Assembly (NCBI RefSeq): GCF_003434055.1
Contig: NZ_QVEX01000004.1
Coordinates: 62,001 to 126,000 of the forward strand
DNA from: Enterocloster aldenensis
GTDB taxonomy: Bacteria > Bacillota > Clostridia > Lachnospirales > Lachnospiraceae
Length of the DNA stretch: 64,000 nt
Direction of reading: 5' to 3'
Below the pieces are notes generated by a model that worked only from the letters and a program-made list of their open reading frames with translations, ran no database searches and had not been told where the DNA came from. The translations under genes were made by a program, and so were the position numbers. Below are positions 16,613 through 25,467 of this stretch, piece after piece (positions within the stretch are counted from its first letter, which is position 1; each line of letters opens with the position of its first letter).

Positions 16613-19243
16613 ATGAAGACTATGAAAGAAAGGGAGATTAAGGGCATTTACGCGCTGGTTACCGGTGTTTTCCTGATATTCCTGCTGGTTCCCATCCTGC
16701 TTCTTTTGGGTAAATCCTTTGAGTACCAGGGAGGCATTGCCCTGTCGCATTATGCGGATGTGCTTACCGGAAAGGGATTTGCAGGAGTATTTGCAAGGAG
16801 CGCGGCAGTGGCGTCCCTCAGCGCGGTGGTGACCACAGTCCTGGCATTCATCCTTTCCTATACCATCCATTACACCAATGTCCCTGGGGGACTGAAGGGG
16901 TTCATACGCCTGGCGGCCGTGATTCCCATGCTGCTTCCCACCATCACATATGGATTCGCCATCATTTATTCCTTTGGGAAACAGGGGCTTCTGACCAGGC
17001 TGCTGGGACGGCAGCTCTTTGATATATACGGATTCTGGGGACTGCTTTTAGGGTATGTGATTTACACCCTGCCGGTTTCCTTCCTGTTGATATTTAATTC
17101 CATGGGTTTTATTGACAAAAAGTTCATGATTGTATCCAGGATCATGGGGGACAGCCCGTTTTCCACCTTCCTTGGGACCGTAATCCGGCCCCTTCTTGGA
17201 ACCCTGGCCGCTTCTTTTGTACAGTGCTTTTTCCTCTGCTTTACGGATTACGGCATCCCGGCATCCGTGGGAGGGAGGTATGACGTGGTGGCTTCGGTGC
17301 TTTACAATGAAATGCTGGGGAGCGTGCCGGATTTCAACCGCGGGGCCGTGGTGGCCATGTCCATGCTGGTGCCGTCCGTTGTGAGCATTTCCCTGCTTCA
17401 TTACCTGGAGCGCTATAATATCCGATACAGCCGTATTTCCAATACGGAAATCCGCAGGGGCAGGTTCCGGGACGTGTCCTGCGGCGCGGCGTCCTGTGCC
17501 ATCCTGGCCAGTGTCCTCAGTGTGTTTGCCGTCATATTCGTGGTACCCATGGTACAGGAATGGCCCTATCAGATGGATTTCACATTCAGCCATGTTTGGG
17601 ATGTGTTCCGGGACTCCTCCCTTGTGGCCGTATACAAAAACTCCATCCTGGTTGCGGCCCTGACCGCCCTGACCGGCTCCCTGATTGTGTACGGGGCAGC
17701 CCTTGCAACTGCCAGAAGCAGCCTGGACCAAAGGCTTAAGGACATCATGGAAAGCATTGCCCTGGTGACCAACACCATACCTGGCATGGTAATCGGCATC
17801 GCGTTCCTGTTCACCTTTTCCGGGACCCCGGTGCAGAATACATTTTTCCTCCTGGTCATCTGCAATGTGGTGCATTTTTTCTCCACGCCATACCTGATGA
17901 TGAAGAGCACCCTTGCAAAGATGAACGCGACCTGGGAAACAACCGCCCTGCTTATGGGGGATACCTGGTTCAGGACCATCCTGCGCGTGGTCACGCCCAA
18001 CGCCGTGTCCACCCTGCTGGAAGTATTCAGCTATTACTTTGTCAATGCAATGGTAACGGTCAGCGCCGTGATTTTCATCGCAGGAGCCAGGACCATGGTC
18101 ATCACCACGAAAATAAAGGAACTGCAGTATTATACAAAATTCAATGAGATATTTGTACTCTCCATCCTGATCATGGTCACGAACCTTGGGGCCAAGGCGC
18201 TGTCCGGCGCGTTAGCAGGAAGAGGGGAACATATAAAAAAGAAAAGAGGAACGTTCATGAAAAAGTGGAAAAAAGCAGCAACCCTGGGAATGACTGCACT
18301 GATTGCAGCGTCAGCCCTCACATTAACCGGCTGTTCCGGCAGGGAAAAACAGGTGGTAATCTATTCCAATGGGGATGATGAGGCCATAGAAGCCATGAAA
18401 CATGCCCTGGACAGCAATGGATTTGAAGGAAAATACCTGCTCCAGTCCTTTGGGACCTCTGAGCTTGGCGGCAAGCTGCTGGCAGAGGGGACCAACATAG
18501 AGGCGGACGTGGTCACCATGAGCTCCTTTTACCTGGAAAGTGCCCAGGACCAGAACCATATGTTTGCGGACCTTGCCTTTGACGCCGGGGCAATAGAGGA
18601 ATACCCTTCTTACTACACGCCGATTACAAAGCAGGAGGGCGCAATCATTGTCAACACTGAGATGATGAAGGAACATAACCTGGCCATGCCTGCCTGCTTG
18701 AAGGATTTGTCAAAGCCGGAGTACGGAGGTCTTGTTTCGGTAACCGATATCAAAAGTTCATCCACCGCATGGCTGCTGATGCAGGCCCTTATCAGTGAAT
18801 ACGGCGAGGACGGCGCGGGGGAAGTGCTTGCCGGTATTTACAAAAATGCAGGCCCGCATATTGAAAACTCCGGTTCAGCTCCCCTTAAGAAGGTGCGTGC
18901 AGGGGAGGTGGCCATTGGATTCGGCCTTCGCCATCAGGCCGTGGCAGATAAGGCCCAGGGGCTGCCGGTAGACTATGTGGACCCCTTGGAAGGGAACTTC
19001 TCCCTGACCGAATCCGTGGCAGTGATTGATAAAGGCGGCAAGACCAGCCCGATGGCCCAGAAGATGGCTGAATGTATCATTAAAAACGGAAGGGCGGAAT
19101 TGATTAAAACATACCCCCTGCCGGTTTATGAAGGGGAACAGGGGGATCCTGCCAATATGTCCGCCTATCCAAAGGTATTTCCCCAAAAGCTGACGGTGGA
19201 CCTGCTGAAACAGCATCAGGACCTTTCAGAAAGCTGTAAATAA
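16613..19243 (+). CDS. ABC permease fused in frame to its substrate-binding lipoprotein (probable 2-aminoethylphosphonate)
   Basis: Open frame of 876 codons. Residues 1 to about 545 are an importer permease with two membrane domains (FbpB/PhnU-like, about 12 helices). Residues 549-876 are a complete lipoprotein precursor beginning MKKWKKAATLGM, with lipobox LTGC and a type-2 binding-protein body (KQVVIYSNGDDEA, later AIIVNTEMM). The ATG at 16613 follows GGGAGG at good spacing. No stop separates the halves. An internal ATG at 18257 has GAGGA six bases before it, so the binding protein can still be made separately. Dropping one G from the G4 run at 18224-18227 would bring TAA at 18234 into frame. 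A recent indel or a sequencing error is therefore as likely as a genuine fusion. Context (PhnW, PhnX) suggests 2-aminoethylphosphonate. Confidence 0.8.
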   Translation: MKTMKEREIKGIYALVTGVFLIFLLVPILLLLGKSFEYQGGIALSHYADVLTGKGFAGVFARSAAVASLSAVVTTVLAFILSYTIHYTNVPGGLKGFIRLAAVIPMLLPTITYGFAIIYSFGKQGLLTRLLGRQLFDIYGFWGLLLGYVIYTLPVSFLLIFNSMGFIDKKFMIVSRIMGDSPFSTFLGTVIRPLLGTLAASFVQCFFLCFTDYGIPASVGGRYDVVASVLYNEMLGSVPDFNRGAVVAMSMLVPSVVSISLLHYLERYNIRYSRISNTEIRRGRFRDVSCGAASCAILASVLSVFAVIFVVPMVQEWPYQMDFTFSHVWDVFRDSSLVAVYKNSILVAALTALTGSLIVYGAALATARSSLDQRLKDIMESIALVTNTIPGMVIGIAFLFTFSGTPVQNTFFLLVICNVVHFFSTPYLMMKSTLAKMNATWETTALLMGDTWFRTILRVVTPNAVSTLLEVFSYYFVNAMVTVSAVIFIAGARTMVITTKIKELQYYTKFNEIFVLSILIMVTNLGAKALSGALAGRGEHIKKKRGTFMKKWKKAATLGMTALIAASALTLTGCSGREKQVVIYSNGDDEAIEAMKHALDSNGFEGKYLLQSFGTSELGGKLLAEGTNIEADVVTMSSFYLESAQDQNHMFADLAFDAGAIEEYPSYYTPITKQEGAIIVNTEMMKEHNLAMPACLKDLSKPEYGGLVSVTDIKSSSTAWLLMQALISEYGEDGAGEVLAGIYKNAGPHIENSGSAPLKKVRAGEVAIGFGLRHQAVADKAQGLPVDYVDPLEGNFSLTESVAVIDKGGKTSPMAQKMAECIIKNGRAELIKTYPLPVYEGEQGDPANMSAYPKVFPQKLTVDLLKQHQDLSESCK

Positions 19244-19275
19244 CCACAAACAAGAGGAAAGAGGAGCAAACCGAT

Positions 19276-20397
19276 ATGATGAATTATAAACTGCTGACAC
19301 CGGGGCCTTTAACGACCACGGAAACCGTGAAGAAAGAGATGATGTTTGACCACTGCACCTGGGATGATGATTATAAGAAAATCACACAGGAAATCCGCAG
19401 GAAACTTCTTGGGCTGGCCCATGTGACGGAACCGGAATATACCTGCGTACTGATGCAGGGCAGCGGCACCTTTGGGGTGGAGTCCGTCCTGACAAGCTGC
19501 GCCGGGCCGGAGGACTGCCTGCTGATTGCCTCCAACGGCGCTTATGGGGACAGGATGGCGGACATTGCAAGGCACGCAGGAATCCCGTTCATCCAGTACT
19601 GTGAGGAATATGACCGGGTTCCTTCGGCGGACCGGATCCGTGGGTTCATCCAGAAGTACCCGGAGATTACCCATGTCTGCATGGTGCACAGCGAGACAAC
19701 ATCCGGGATTTTAAACGATATTGCATCTGTGGCAAAGGCGGTAAAGGAAGCGGGCCGGGTCTTTATCGTGGACGCCATGAGCAGTTTTGGCGGCGTGGAT
19801 ATACCGGCCGGGGATTTGGGGATTGATTTCATCATCAGCAGCGCCAACAAATGCATCCAGGGCGTGCCGGGATTTTCCTTCATCATCTGCCGGCGGGATG
19901 AACTGATGAAATGCAGGGGCAAGGCGTTAAGCCTGTCCCTGGACCTGTACGGCCAGTGGGAGACCATGGAAAAGGACGGGAAATGGAGATTCACCTCCCC
20001 CACCCATGCGGTGCTGGCCTTTGCGCAGGCGCTCAGGGAAATGGAGGCGGAAGGCGGGATTGAGGCCAGGAGCAGACGGTATGCAGGCAATAACAGGCTT
20101 CTGATTAAGAAGCTGGCAGGCCTTGGTATCCGTCCATATATTGAAGGGAAATATCAGGGCCCCATCATCACCACCTTTTTCTACCCAAAGGACAGCTGCT
20201 TTTCCTTTGAGGAAATGTACCATTATATAAAGGAACGGGGATATGCCATCTATCCGGGCAAGGTGACGGACGCGGACACCTTCCGGATTGGCAATATCGG
20301 GGAAATCTATGAGGATGATATCATAAAACTTTATGGTATAATAAAAGAGTTCCTGGAGGGCAGAAAAGCCAGGGGACATGACATGGAGGGACAGTAA
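19276..20397 (+). CDS. phnW: 2-aminoethylphosphonate--pyruvate transaminase
   Basis: PLP enzyme of 373 residues that moves the amino group of 2-aminoethylphosphonate to pyruvate, giving phosphonoacetaldehyde and alanine. The N-terminus LLTPGPLTTTETVK and FDHCTWDDDY are typical of PhnW. SANKCIQGVPGF carries the probable Schiff-base Lys192, and FIVDAMSSFGG precedes it. Length matches the family. It follows the transporter and is one base short of the next start (stop TAA, then ATG), so PhnW and PhnX are tightly coupled. A GAGGAG site precedes the ATG. Confidence 0.95.
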   Translation: MMNYKLLTPGPLTTTETVKKEMMFDHCTWDDDYKKITQEIRRKLLGLAHVTEPEYTCVLMQGSGTFGVESVLTSCAGPEDCLLIASNGAYGDRMADIARHAGIPFIQYCEEYDRVPSADRIRGFIQKYPEITHVCMVHSETTSGILNDIASVAKAVKEAGRVFIVDAMSSFGGVDIPAGDLGIDFIISSANKCIQGVPGFSFIICRRDELMKCRGKALSLSLDLYGQWETMEKDGKWRFTSPTHAVLAFAQALREMEAEGGIEARSRRYAGNNRLLIKKLAGLGIRPYIEGKYQGPIITTFFYPKDSCFSFEEMYHYIKERGYAIYPGKVTDADTFRIGNIGEIYEDDIIKLYGIIKEFLEGRKARGHDMEGQ

Positions 20398-20398
20398 A

Positions 20399-21172
20399 AT
20401 GGCATTATTTGACGCAGTTATTTTTGACTGGGCAGGCACCACCGTGGATTACGGATGCTTTGCCCCGGTACAGGCATTTGCAGACGCGTTTGGGGAATAT
20501 GGAATCCGGCCCACCATGGACGAGATACGGGGGCCCATGGGAATGTTAAAACGCGACCATGTGCGGACCATGCTGGAGATGGAACGGATTTCCAGGGAAT
20601 GGGAAAGGGTCCATGGCCGGGCGTTTACCCAGGAGGATGTGGAACAGGTCTATGTGCTCAGCGAAAGCAAGATCCTTGGCCTGGTGGGCGGATTCACTGA
20701 TGTAAAGCCATATGTGGAAGAAACCGTGGAAACGCTGCGTACCCATGGAATCCGGATCGGCTCCACCACCGGATATACGGATGCAATGATGGACATTGTG
20801 GTGCCTGCCGCTGCAAAAAAGGGTTACAGCCCGGACTGCTGGTTCAGCCCGGATTCCACGGGACACAAAGGAAGGCCGTTCCCCTACATGATTTTCCGCA
20901 ACATGGAGGCCCTGGGGCTTTCCGATGTCAGGCGTGTCATGAAGGTTGGGGACACGGTTTCTGACATAAAAGAAGGGAAAAATGCCGGGGTTTATACGGT
21001 GGGGATCCTGGAGGGAAGCTCTGCCATGGGATTGTCCATGGCGGAATATGAGGCCCTTTCCCCGGAGGACAGTGAGCATGCCTGCAAGATTGTGAGCCAG
21101 AGGTTCCTGGAGGCAGGGGCCGACTGGGTGGTCAGGGATATACGGGGGGTTCTGGAGCTTATACTCCAATAA
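20399..21172 (+). CDS. phnX: Phosphonoacetaldehyde hydrolase (phosphonatase)
   Basis: HAD-superfamily enzyme of 257 residues that cleaves the carbon-phosphorus bond of phosphonoacetaldehyde to acetaldehyde and phosphate. The nucleophile motif is FDWAGTTVD (the first D). GMLKRDHVR in the cap domain carries Lys51, matching the lysine that forms the Schiff base in the family. KVGDTVSDIKEG supplies the late acidic motif. I chose the ATG at 20399, eight bases after GGAGGG, not the longer frame overlapping phnW. Together with PhnW it completes a route releasing phosphate and acetaldehyde from 2-aminoethylphosphonate. Confidence 0.95.
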   Translation: MALFDAVIFDWAGTTVDYGCFAPVQAFADAFGEYGIRPTMDEIRGPMGMLKRDHVRTMLEMERISREWERVHGRAFTQEDVEQVYVLSESKILGLVGGFTDVKPYVEETVETLRTHGIRIGSTTGYTDAMMDIVVPAAAKKGYSPDCWFSPDSTGHKGRPFPYMIFRNMEALGLSDVRRVMKVGDTVSDIKEGKNAGVYTVGILEGSSAMGLSMAEYEALSPEDSEHACKIVSQRFLEAGADWVVRDIRGVLELILQ

Positions 21173-21208
21173 TAGTATGTCAGGACACGGCGCCGTGGGG
21201 CACCGGCA

Positions 21209-21237
21209 TTGAAAAGCCTCTTTCTTTTGGTTATAAT
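21209..21237 (+). promoter_or_regulatory. Probable sigma-A promoter of the AmmeMemoRadiSam pair
   Basis: TTGAAA at 21209-21214 and TATAAT at 21232-21237 are separated by 17 bases and lie about 47 bases before the start codon. This is a near-consensus housekeeping promoter. Confidence 0.75.
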
Positions 21238-21283
21238 AGTAAGTAGTTGAAGCAGGACATGCAGCAAAAGAAAGGAGAAGCCT

Positions 21284-22690
21284 ATGGCCATAATTGCAGG
21301 AATCATGGTACCTCACCCGCCTCTTATCATACCCGATGTGGGACGGGGCCAGCAGGTACGGATAAAGGACACGGTCCAGGCCTATCGTGAGGCGGCCGGT
21401 CTGGTGGCGGCATTAAAGCCGGATACCATTGTGATGCTGTCGCCCCACACGGTGATGTATGCGGATTACTTCCATGTATCCCCGGGAACCGGTGCAAAGG
21501 GGGACTTTGGCCAGTTCCTTGCCCCTCAGCAAGCAGTGGAAGCAGAGTATGACACCGGATTTGTGGAAGAACTCTGCGGCCTTTCGGACGACGCGGATTT
21601 CCCCATGGGAAGCGAGGGCGGGAGGGACAGGGAACTGGACCATGGAACCATGGTTCCCTTGTATTTCATCAACCAGGTTTACCGCGGTTACAAGCTGGTG
21701 CGCATCGGAGGTTCCGGGCTTTCCCTGGCAGACCATTACCGGGCCGGACAGCTGATTGCCCGTGCGGCAGGGCGTCTGGGACGCAGGACGGTGATTGTTG
21801 CCAGCGGGGACCTTTCCCATAAACTGAAGGAGGAGGGTCCTTATGGTTTCTGCGCCCAGGGGCCGGAATACGATAAGCGCATCATGGATGTGATGGGAGA
21901 GGCCAGGTTCGGGGAACTGCTGGAATTCACGGAGGGGTTCTGTGAGAAGGCGGGGGAATGCGGACACAGAAGCTTTACCATGATGGCAGGCGCCATGGAC
22001 GGCATGGCGGTAAAGCCCCGGCGTCTGTCCTACGAAGGGCCTTTTGGGGTGGGATACGGCATCTGCACCTTCGAGGTACAGGGAGAGGACAAAAGCCGTT
22101 TCTTTTTACGTGCATACCAGGAACTGGAACAGGAGCAGTGCAGGAAGAAACAGGAAAAAGAAGACGCATACGTATCCCTGGCAAGAAAATCCCTGGAGCA
22201 TTACGTGCATACCAGAAGGATGATACCCATGCAGGCAGTGGGAGGGAACCTGCCGGATGAAATGTTAAGATCCCGGGCAGGCGTATTTGTGTCCATCCAT
22301 AAAAACGGCGCCCTTAGGGGCTGCATCGGTACCATCTCGCCCGTATGCGGCAATGTGGCGGAGGAAATCATCCAAAATGCGGTAAGCGCGGGCATCCATG
22401 ACCCCAGGTTCCCGTCGGTCCGGGAGGATGAACTGCAGCAGCTGGTGTACAGCGTGGACGTCCTGGGGGAAACATCGCCCATAAAGGGGCCTGAGGAGCT
22501 GGATGTAAAACGGTATGGCGTCATTGTGTCCAAAGGACGGAAAAGGGGGCTTCTACTGCCGAATCTGGATGGGGTGGATACGGTGGAGCAGCAGATAGGC
22601 ATTGCCAGGCAGAAGGCCGGAATCGGGCCGGATGAAAAAGGGGTCAGCCTGGAGCGTTTTGAAGTCATAAGGCATGGTGATAAGGGATGA
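21284..22690 (+). CDS. AmmeMemoRadiSam proteins B and A fused (Memo/LigB-like plus AMMECR1)
   Basis: Two-domain protein of 468 residues. The N-terminal half (about 1-265, beginning MAIIAGIMVPHPPLIIP, with IVMLSPHTVMYADYF and TVIVASGDLSHKLKEEG) belongs to the class III extradiol-dioxygenase/Memo fold. The C-terminal half (about 285-465) is an AMMECR1 domain, recognised by FVSIHKNGALRGCIGTI, VSAGIHDPRFPSV and YSVDVLGETSPI. Human Memo1 and AMMECR1 are separate proteins; bacteria often fuse or cluster them with a radical SAM enzyme. Here the stop overlaps the radical SAM start by four bases. The reaction is not known, so no function is assigned. An AAAGGAG site and a good promoter precede it. Confidence 0.9.
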   Translation: MAIIAGIMVPHPPLIIPDVGRGQQVRIKDTVQAYREAAGLVAALKPDTIVMLSPHTVMYADYFHVSPGTGAKGDFGQFLAPQQAVEAEYDTGFVEELCGLSDDADFPMGSEGGRDRELDHGTMVPLYFINQVYRGYKLVRIGGSGLSLADHYRAGQLIARAAGRLGRRTVIVASGDLSHKLKEEGPYGFCAQGPEYDKRIMDVMGEARFGELLEFTEGFCEKAGECGHRSFTMMAGAMDGMAVKPRRLSYEGPFGVGYGICTFEVQGEDKSRFFLRAYQELEQEQCRKKQEKEDAYVSLARKSLEHYVHTRRMIPMQAVGGNLPDEMLRSRAGVFVSIHKNGALRGCIGTISPVCGNVAEEIIQNAVSAGIHDPRFPSVREDELQQLVYSVDVLGETSPIKGPEELDVKRYGVIVSKGRKRGLLLPNLDGVDTVEQQIGIARQKAGIGPDEKGVSLERFEVIRHGDKG

Positions 22691-23514
22691 GGATGACATG
22701 CGATGTATGTATGCACCGGTGCAGCCTGGATACCGGGCAGGCCGGCATCTGCCGGGCCAGGGGAAACCGGGGCAATGGAATCATACCATTAAATTACGGC
22801 AAACTCACATCCATGGCCCTGGACCCGGTGGAGAAGAAGCCGCTTCGCAGGTTCTGTCCGGGCAGCATGATCCTGTCCGTGGGCAGCTTTGGATGCAATT
22901 TAAAATGTCCCTTCTGCCAGAACCATGAGATATCCATGGCAGGTGAGGCGGACAGCCGGATTGTCCCGGTGACCCCAAAACAGCTGGCGGAAAAGGCCGC
23001 GGACCTTAGAGCCAGGGGGAATATAGGCGTGGCCTATACCTACAATGAGCCCATGGTAGGATGGGAGTTTGTCCGGGATACGGCCCGCCTTGTGAGGGGG
23101 GCCGGGATGAAAAATGTGATTGTGACCAATGGGAGCGTAAGCGGTAAGGTCCTGGATGAAGTGCTGCCCTTCACGGATGCCATGAATATAGACCTGAAAG
23201 GTTTTACGGATTGTTATTACGGGAAACTGGGAGGCAGCCTGGAGGTGGTGAAGCATTTCATAGAGCAGGCGGCCGCCGGATGCCATGTGGAGCTTACGAC
23301 CTTGATTGTGCCTGGTGAAAATGATTCAGAAGCAGAGATAAGGGAACTTGCTGCCTGGGTTGCGTCTGTGGATCCACGGATTCCCCTTCATATTACCAGG
23401 TTTTTCCCCAGGTGGAAGATGACGGACCGGGATGCAACGGATATCCGCCATCTGTATGCGCTGGTCATGGCTGCCCGGGAAAGCCTGGAGTACGTATTTG
23501 CCGGTAACTGTTAA
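22687..23514 (+). CDS. AmmeMemoRadiSam system radical SAM enzyme
   Basis: Radical SAM protein of 275 residues. The cluster motif CNLKCPFC (Cys70, Cys74, Cys77) binds the SAM iron-sulfur cluster. N-terminal cysteines 5, 8, 12 and 22 recall the cysteine-rich head of activating enzymes. VAYTYNEPMVGWEFV and MNIDLKGFT are typical of the group related to pyruvate formate-lyase activases. It is translated from an ATGA overlap with the Memo/AMMECR1 fusion gene, so the products probably work together. It might modify a protein or small substrate; neither is known for the family. Its acceptor is not obvious nearby. Confidence 0.92.
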   Translation: MRMTCDVCMHRCSLDTGQAGICRARGNRGNGIIPLNYGKLTSMALDPVEKKPLRRFCPGSMILSVGSFGCNLKCPFCQNHEISMAGEADSRIVPVTPKQLAEKAADLRARGNIGVAYTYNEPMVGWEFVRDTARLVRGAGMKNVIVTNGSVSGKVLDEVLPFTDAMNIDLKGFTDCYYGKLGGSLEVVKHFIEQAAAGCHVELTTLIVPGENDSEAEIRELAAWVASVDPRIPLHITRFFPRWKMTDRDATDIRHLYALVMAARESLEYVFAGNC

Positions 23515-23652
23515 TGCCCTCATGAATACCCTCATTTCATGAATACCTTCATCAATCATCCCATCCTGTTAACCGTCTGGACAAAAGGCAGCCTTATGCC
23601 TGTCCTGGTAACCTGTATGATGGATTCGCATATAATGGAAGTAACGGACGTG

Positions 23653-23685
23653 AATGCACTGCCGCCGAAAGCCTGGCAGTGCATT
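23653..23685 (+). promoter_or_regulatory. Leader hairpin upstream of the collagen-like gene
   Basis: AATGCACTGCC (23653-23663) pairs perfectly with GGCAGTGCATT (23675-23685) around an 11-base loop. It lies between a TATAAT-type element at 23631-23636 and the start codon, with only three T residues after it, so it may stabilise the mRNA or attenuate weakly. Confidence 0.5.
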
Positions 23686-23712
23686 TGCTGTATGCGACAG
23701 GGGGAGAGTAGA

Positions 23713-25236
23713 ATGTATCACAATCAAATGGACAGATGTAACTTTGATGATGGTAATGATTGCATGCCTCGGGAATGTGATTGTTATTGCTGCCGCGGGC
23801 CTGCCGGTCCGGCAGGTCCTCAAGGGGCGCCTGGGCCGGAAGGCCCTCAGGGAGCGCCGGGTCCCGCTGGCCCCCGGGGAGCGACTGGCCCTGCCGGTTC
23901 CCGCGGGCTGCCAGGCCCCCAGGGAGTGCCTGGGCCGCAAGGCGTGCCTGGTCCCCGTGGAGTGACCGGCCCTCAGGGGGTGACCGGCCCCCAAGGGGTG
24001 CCAGGCCTCCAGGGAGCGACAGGTCCCCGTGGAGTGACTGGCCTCCAGGGAGCGACAGGTCCCCGTGGAGTGACCGGCCCCCAAGGGGTGTCAGGCCTCC
24101 AGGGAGCGACAGGTCCCCAGGGAGTGACCGGCCCCCAGGGAGTGCTGGGTCCCCGTGGGGCGACCGGCCCCCAGGGGGTGACCGGCCCCCAGGGAGTGCC
24201 GGGGCCTCAGGGAGCGGCAGGTCCCCGTGGAGCAACCGGCCCTCAGGGGCAGCCAGGCCCTCAGGGACAGCCAGGTCCTCAGGGGGTGACCGGCCCCCAG
24301 GGAGTGACCGGCCCTCAGGGAGTGACCGGCCCCCAGGGGCAGCCAGGCCCTCAGGGAGTCCCTGGTCCCCAGGGCGCCACAGGACTTCAGGGAATCCAGG
24401 GACCCATGGGGCCAAGGGGGGCAACCGGGGCAGCAGGAGTACCGGGGCCAACAGGCCCAACAGGAGGCATGGGAGTGACCGGCCCCCAGGGGGCAACCGG
24501 TGAAGATGGCCCCAGAGGGAATACCGGGCCAACAGGTCCTCAGGGAGAAGCTGGCCCCACTGGCCCGGCCGGACCTCAGGGACCAATGGGGCCTCAGGGG
24601 GAACCAGGTCCTGAAGGGATTCAGGGAGTGCCGGGACCGGCGGGGCCCCAGGGAAACGCAGGTGTTACAGGAGCCACCGGGCTTCAGGGCCCGACCGGTC
24701 CTACAGGAGCCACCGGAATCCAGGGCCCGACCGGCCCTACAGGATCCACCGGAATCCAGGGCCCGACCGGCCCTACAGGATCCACCGGAATCCAGGGTCC
24801 AACCGGCCCTACAGGCCCTACGGAGCCATATCCCAATGATATATTTGCATCATTTATTAATTTTGCCGCCGTATACAGGAATGCGGAACTGATTCCCATG
24901 GGAATCGGGGTAGCGGACATTACGGATAACATTGTGCTGACGGATTCGACCCATATAACCCTGCAGCCGGGATTCTACTCTATTTTTTATGAGGTGTCGG
25001 TGCTGTACTCAGGTACAACATATATGCAGATTACCCCGTCCTATAATGGCAGCTCCCATATTGAATACGGGATTTATTTCATGACAGGACCGGACCGGTC
25101 CAGCGCATTTGGGTCTGTTTCCTTCATCATTGAGGTGGTGCAGCCCACTGTGTTCACACTCACCTACAACAGCCCGGGAGCAGGGACAGAGGGAACCCTG
25201 ACCATGGTTATCTTTAAGCTGCGCAGGGAATCTTAA
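23713..25236 (+). CDS. Collagen-like repeat surface protein (BclA-like)
   Basis: Protein of 507 residues in three parts. The first 28 residues are cysteine-rich (Cys 9, 17, 22, 24, 26, 27) without a classical signal peptide. Residues 29-370 are 114 uninterrupted Gly-X-Y triplets dominated by [10 protein letters not shown] and [14 protein letters not shown] units. The last 137 residues form a beta-rich domain of the C1q/TNF-like kind seen in BclA. It should fold as a collagen trimer and, by analogy, sit on the spore exosporium or cell surface. The ATG at 23713 follows GGGGAGAG; the longer upstream frame lacks a ribosome site. No signal peptide fits a spore-coat route, but that is inference. 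The gene stands alone. Confidence 0.9.
   Translation: MYHNQMDRCNFDDGNDCMPRECDCYCCRGPAGPAGPQGAPGPEGPQGAPGPAGPRGATGPAGSRGLPGPQGVPGPQGVPGPRGVTGPQGVTGPQGVPGLQGATGPRGVTGLQGATGPRGVTGPQGVSGLQGATGPQGVTGPQGVLGPRGATGPQGVTGPQGVPGPQGAAGPRGATGPQGQPGPQGQPGPQGVTGPQGVTGPQGVTGPQGQPGPQGVPGPQGATGLQGIQGPMGPRGATGAAGVPGPTGPTGGMGVTGPQGATGEDGPRGNTGPTGPQGEAGPTGPAGPQGPMGPQGEPGPEGIQGVPGPAGPQGNAGVTGATGLQGPTGPTGATGIQGPTGPTGSTGIQGPTGPTGSTGIQGPTGPTGPTEPYPNDIFASFINFAAVYRNAELIPMGIGVADITDNIVLTDSTHITLQPGFYSIFYEVSVLYSGTTYMQITPSYNGSSHIEYGIYFMTGPDRSSAFGSVSFIIEVVQPTVFTLTYNSPGAGTEGTLTMVIFKLRRES
23797..24822 (+). repeat. Collagen-type Gly-X-Y coding repeats
   Basis: About 1 kb of tandem nine- to thirty-base units encoding Gly-X-Y. 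Blocks such as CCAGGGAGTGACCGGCCC recur almost identically, and the last third has 36-base units coding [12 protein letters not shown]. Such DNA is prone to length variation by slippage or recombination. Confidence 0.9.
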
Positions 25237-25237
25237 A

Positions 25238-25266
25238 TTGACTTTTAAAACCTGCCGTAGTATACT
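25238..25266 (+). promoter_or_regulatory. Promoter of the thiamine-related operon
   Basis: TTGACT (25238-25243) and TATACT (25261-25266) with a 17-base spacer lie immediately before the TPP riboswitch and directly after the collagen-like gene. Confidence 0.8.
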
Positions 25267-25280
25267 GTAGCAAGAAAACA

Positions 25281-25376
25281 AAGAGGGGTGCTGGTCCGTA
25301 ACTGATACCGGCTGAGATGGAACTCCGGTTTCCGAACCCTGATACCTGATCTGGATAATGCCAGCGTAGGAAGTGC
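25281..25376 (+). ncRNA. TPP riboswitch (THI element)
   Basis: The aptamer core is intact: GGGGTGCT at the 5' side, GGCTGAGATGG, then ACCCTGATACCTGATCTGG and ATAATGCCAGCGTAGGAA. These are the conserved parts of the thiamine-pyrophosphate aptamer. A terminator follows 18 bases later, so binding of TPP should stop transcription of the uptake operon. Confidence 0.95.
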
Positions 25377-25394
25377 ACAGACCATGTCTGTAAT

Positions 25395-25425
25395 ATCCCG
25401 CCCGGATTATCCGGGCGGGATTTTT
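25395..25425 (+). terminator. Riboswitch expression-platform terminator
   Basis: A perfect 12-bp stem (ATCCCGCCCGGA with TCCGGGCGGGAT, loop TTA) followed by TTTTT. It lies between the TPP aptamer and the first gene, as expected for transcription attenuation. Confidence 0.92.
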
Positions 25426-25467
25426 ATAACCGGAATTGCTGATAAAAGATGAGGAGGAGAGGTTTTT

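Noticed and set aside
23594-24586. Open frame of about 330 codons on the minus strand across the collagen-like gene
   Set aside because: It arises from the repetitive Gly-X-Y DNA read backwards. It is Leu/Pro/Gly-rich with no motif, and other frames there are open for the same reason.
23797-24822. Possible CRISPR array
   Set aside because: The repeats are contiguous coding triplets without unique spacers. The minisatellite at 458-562 also lacks spacers, and no cas gene is present.
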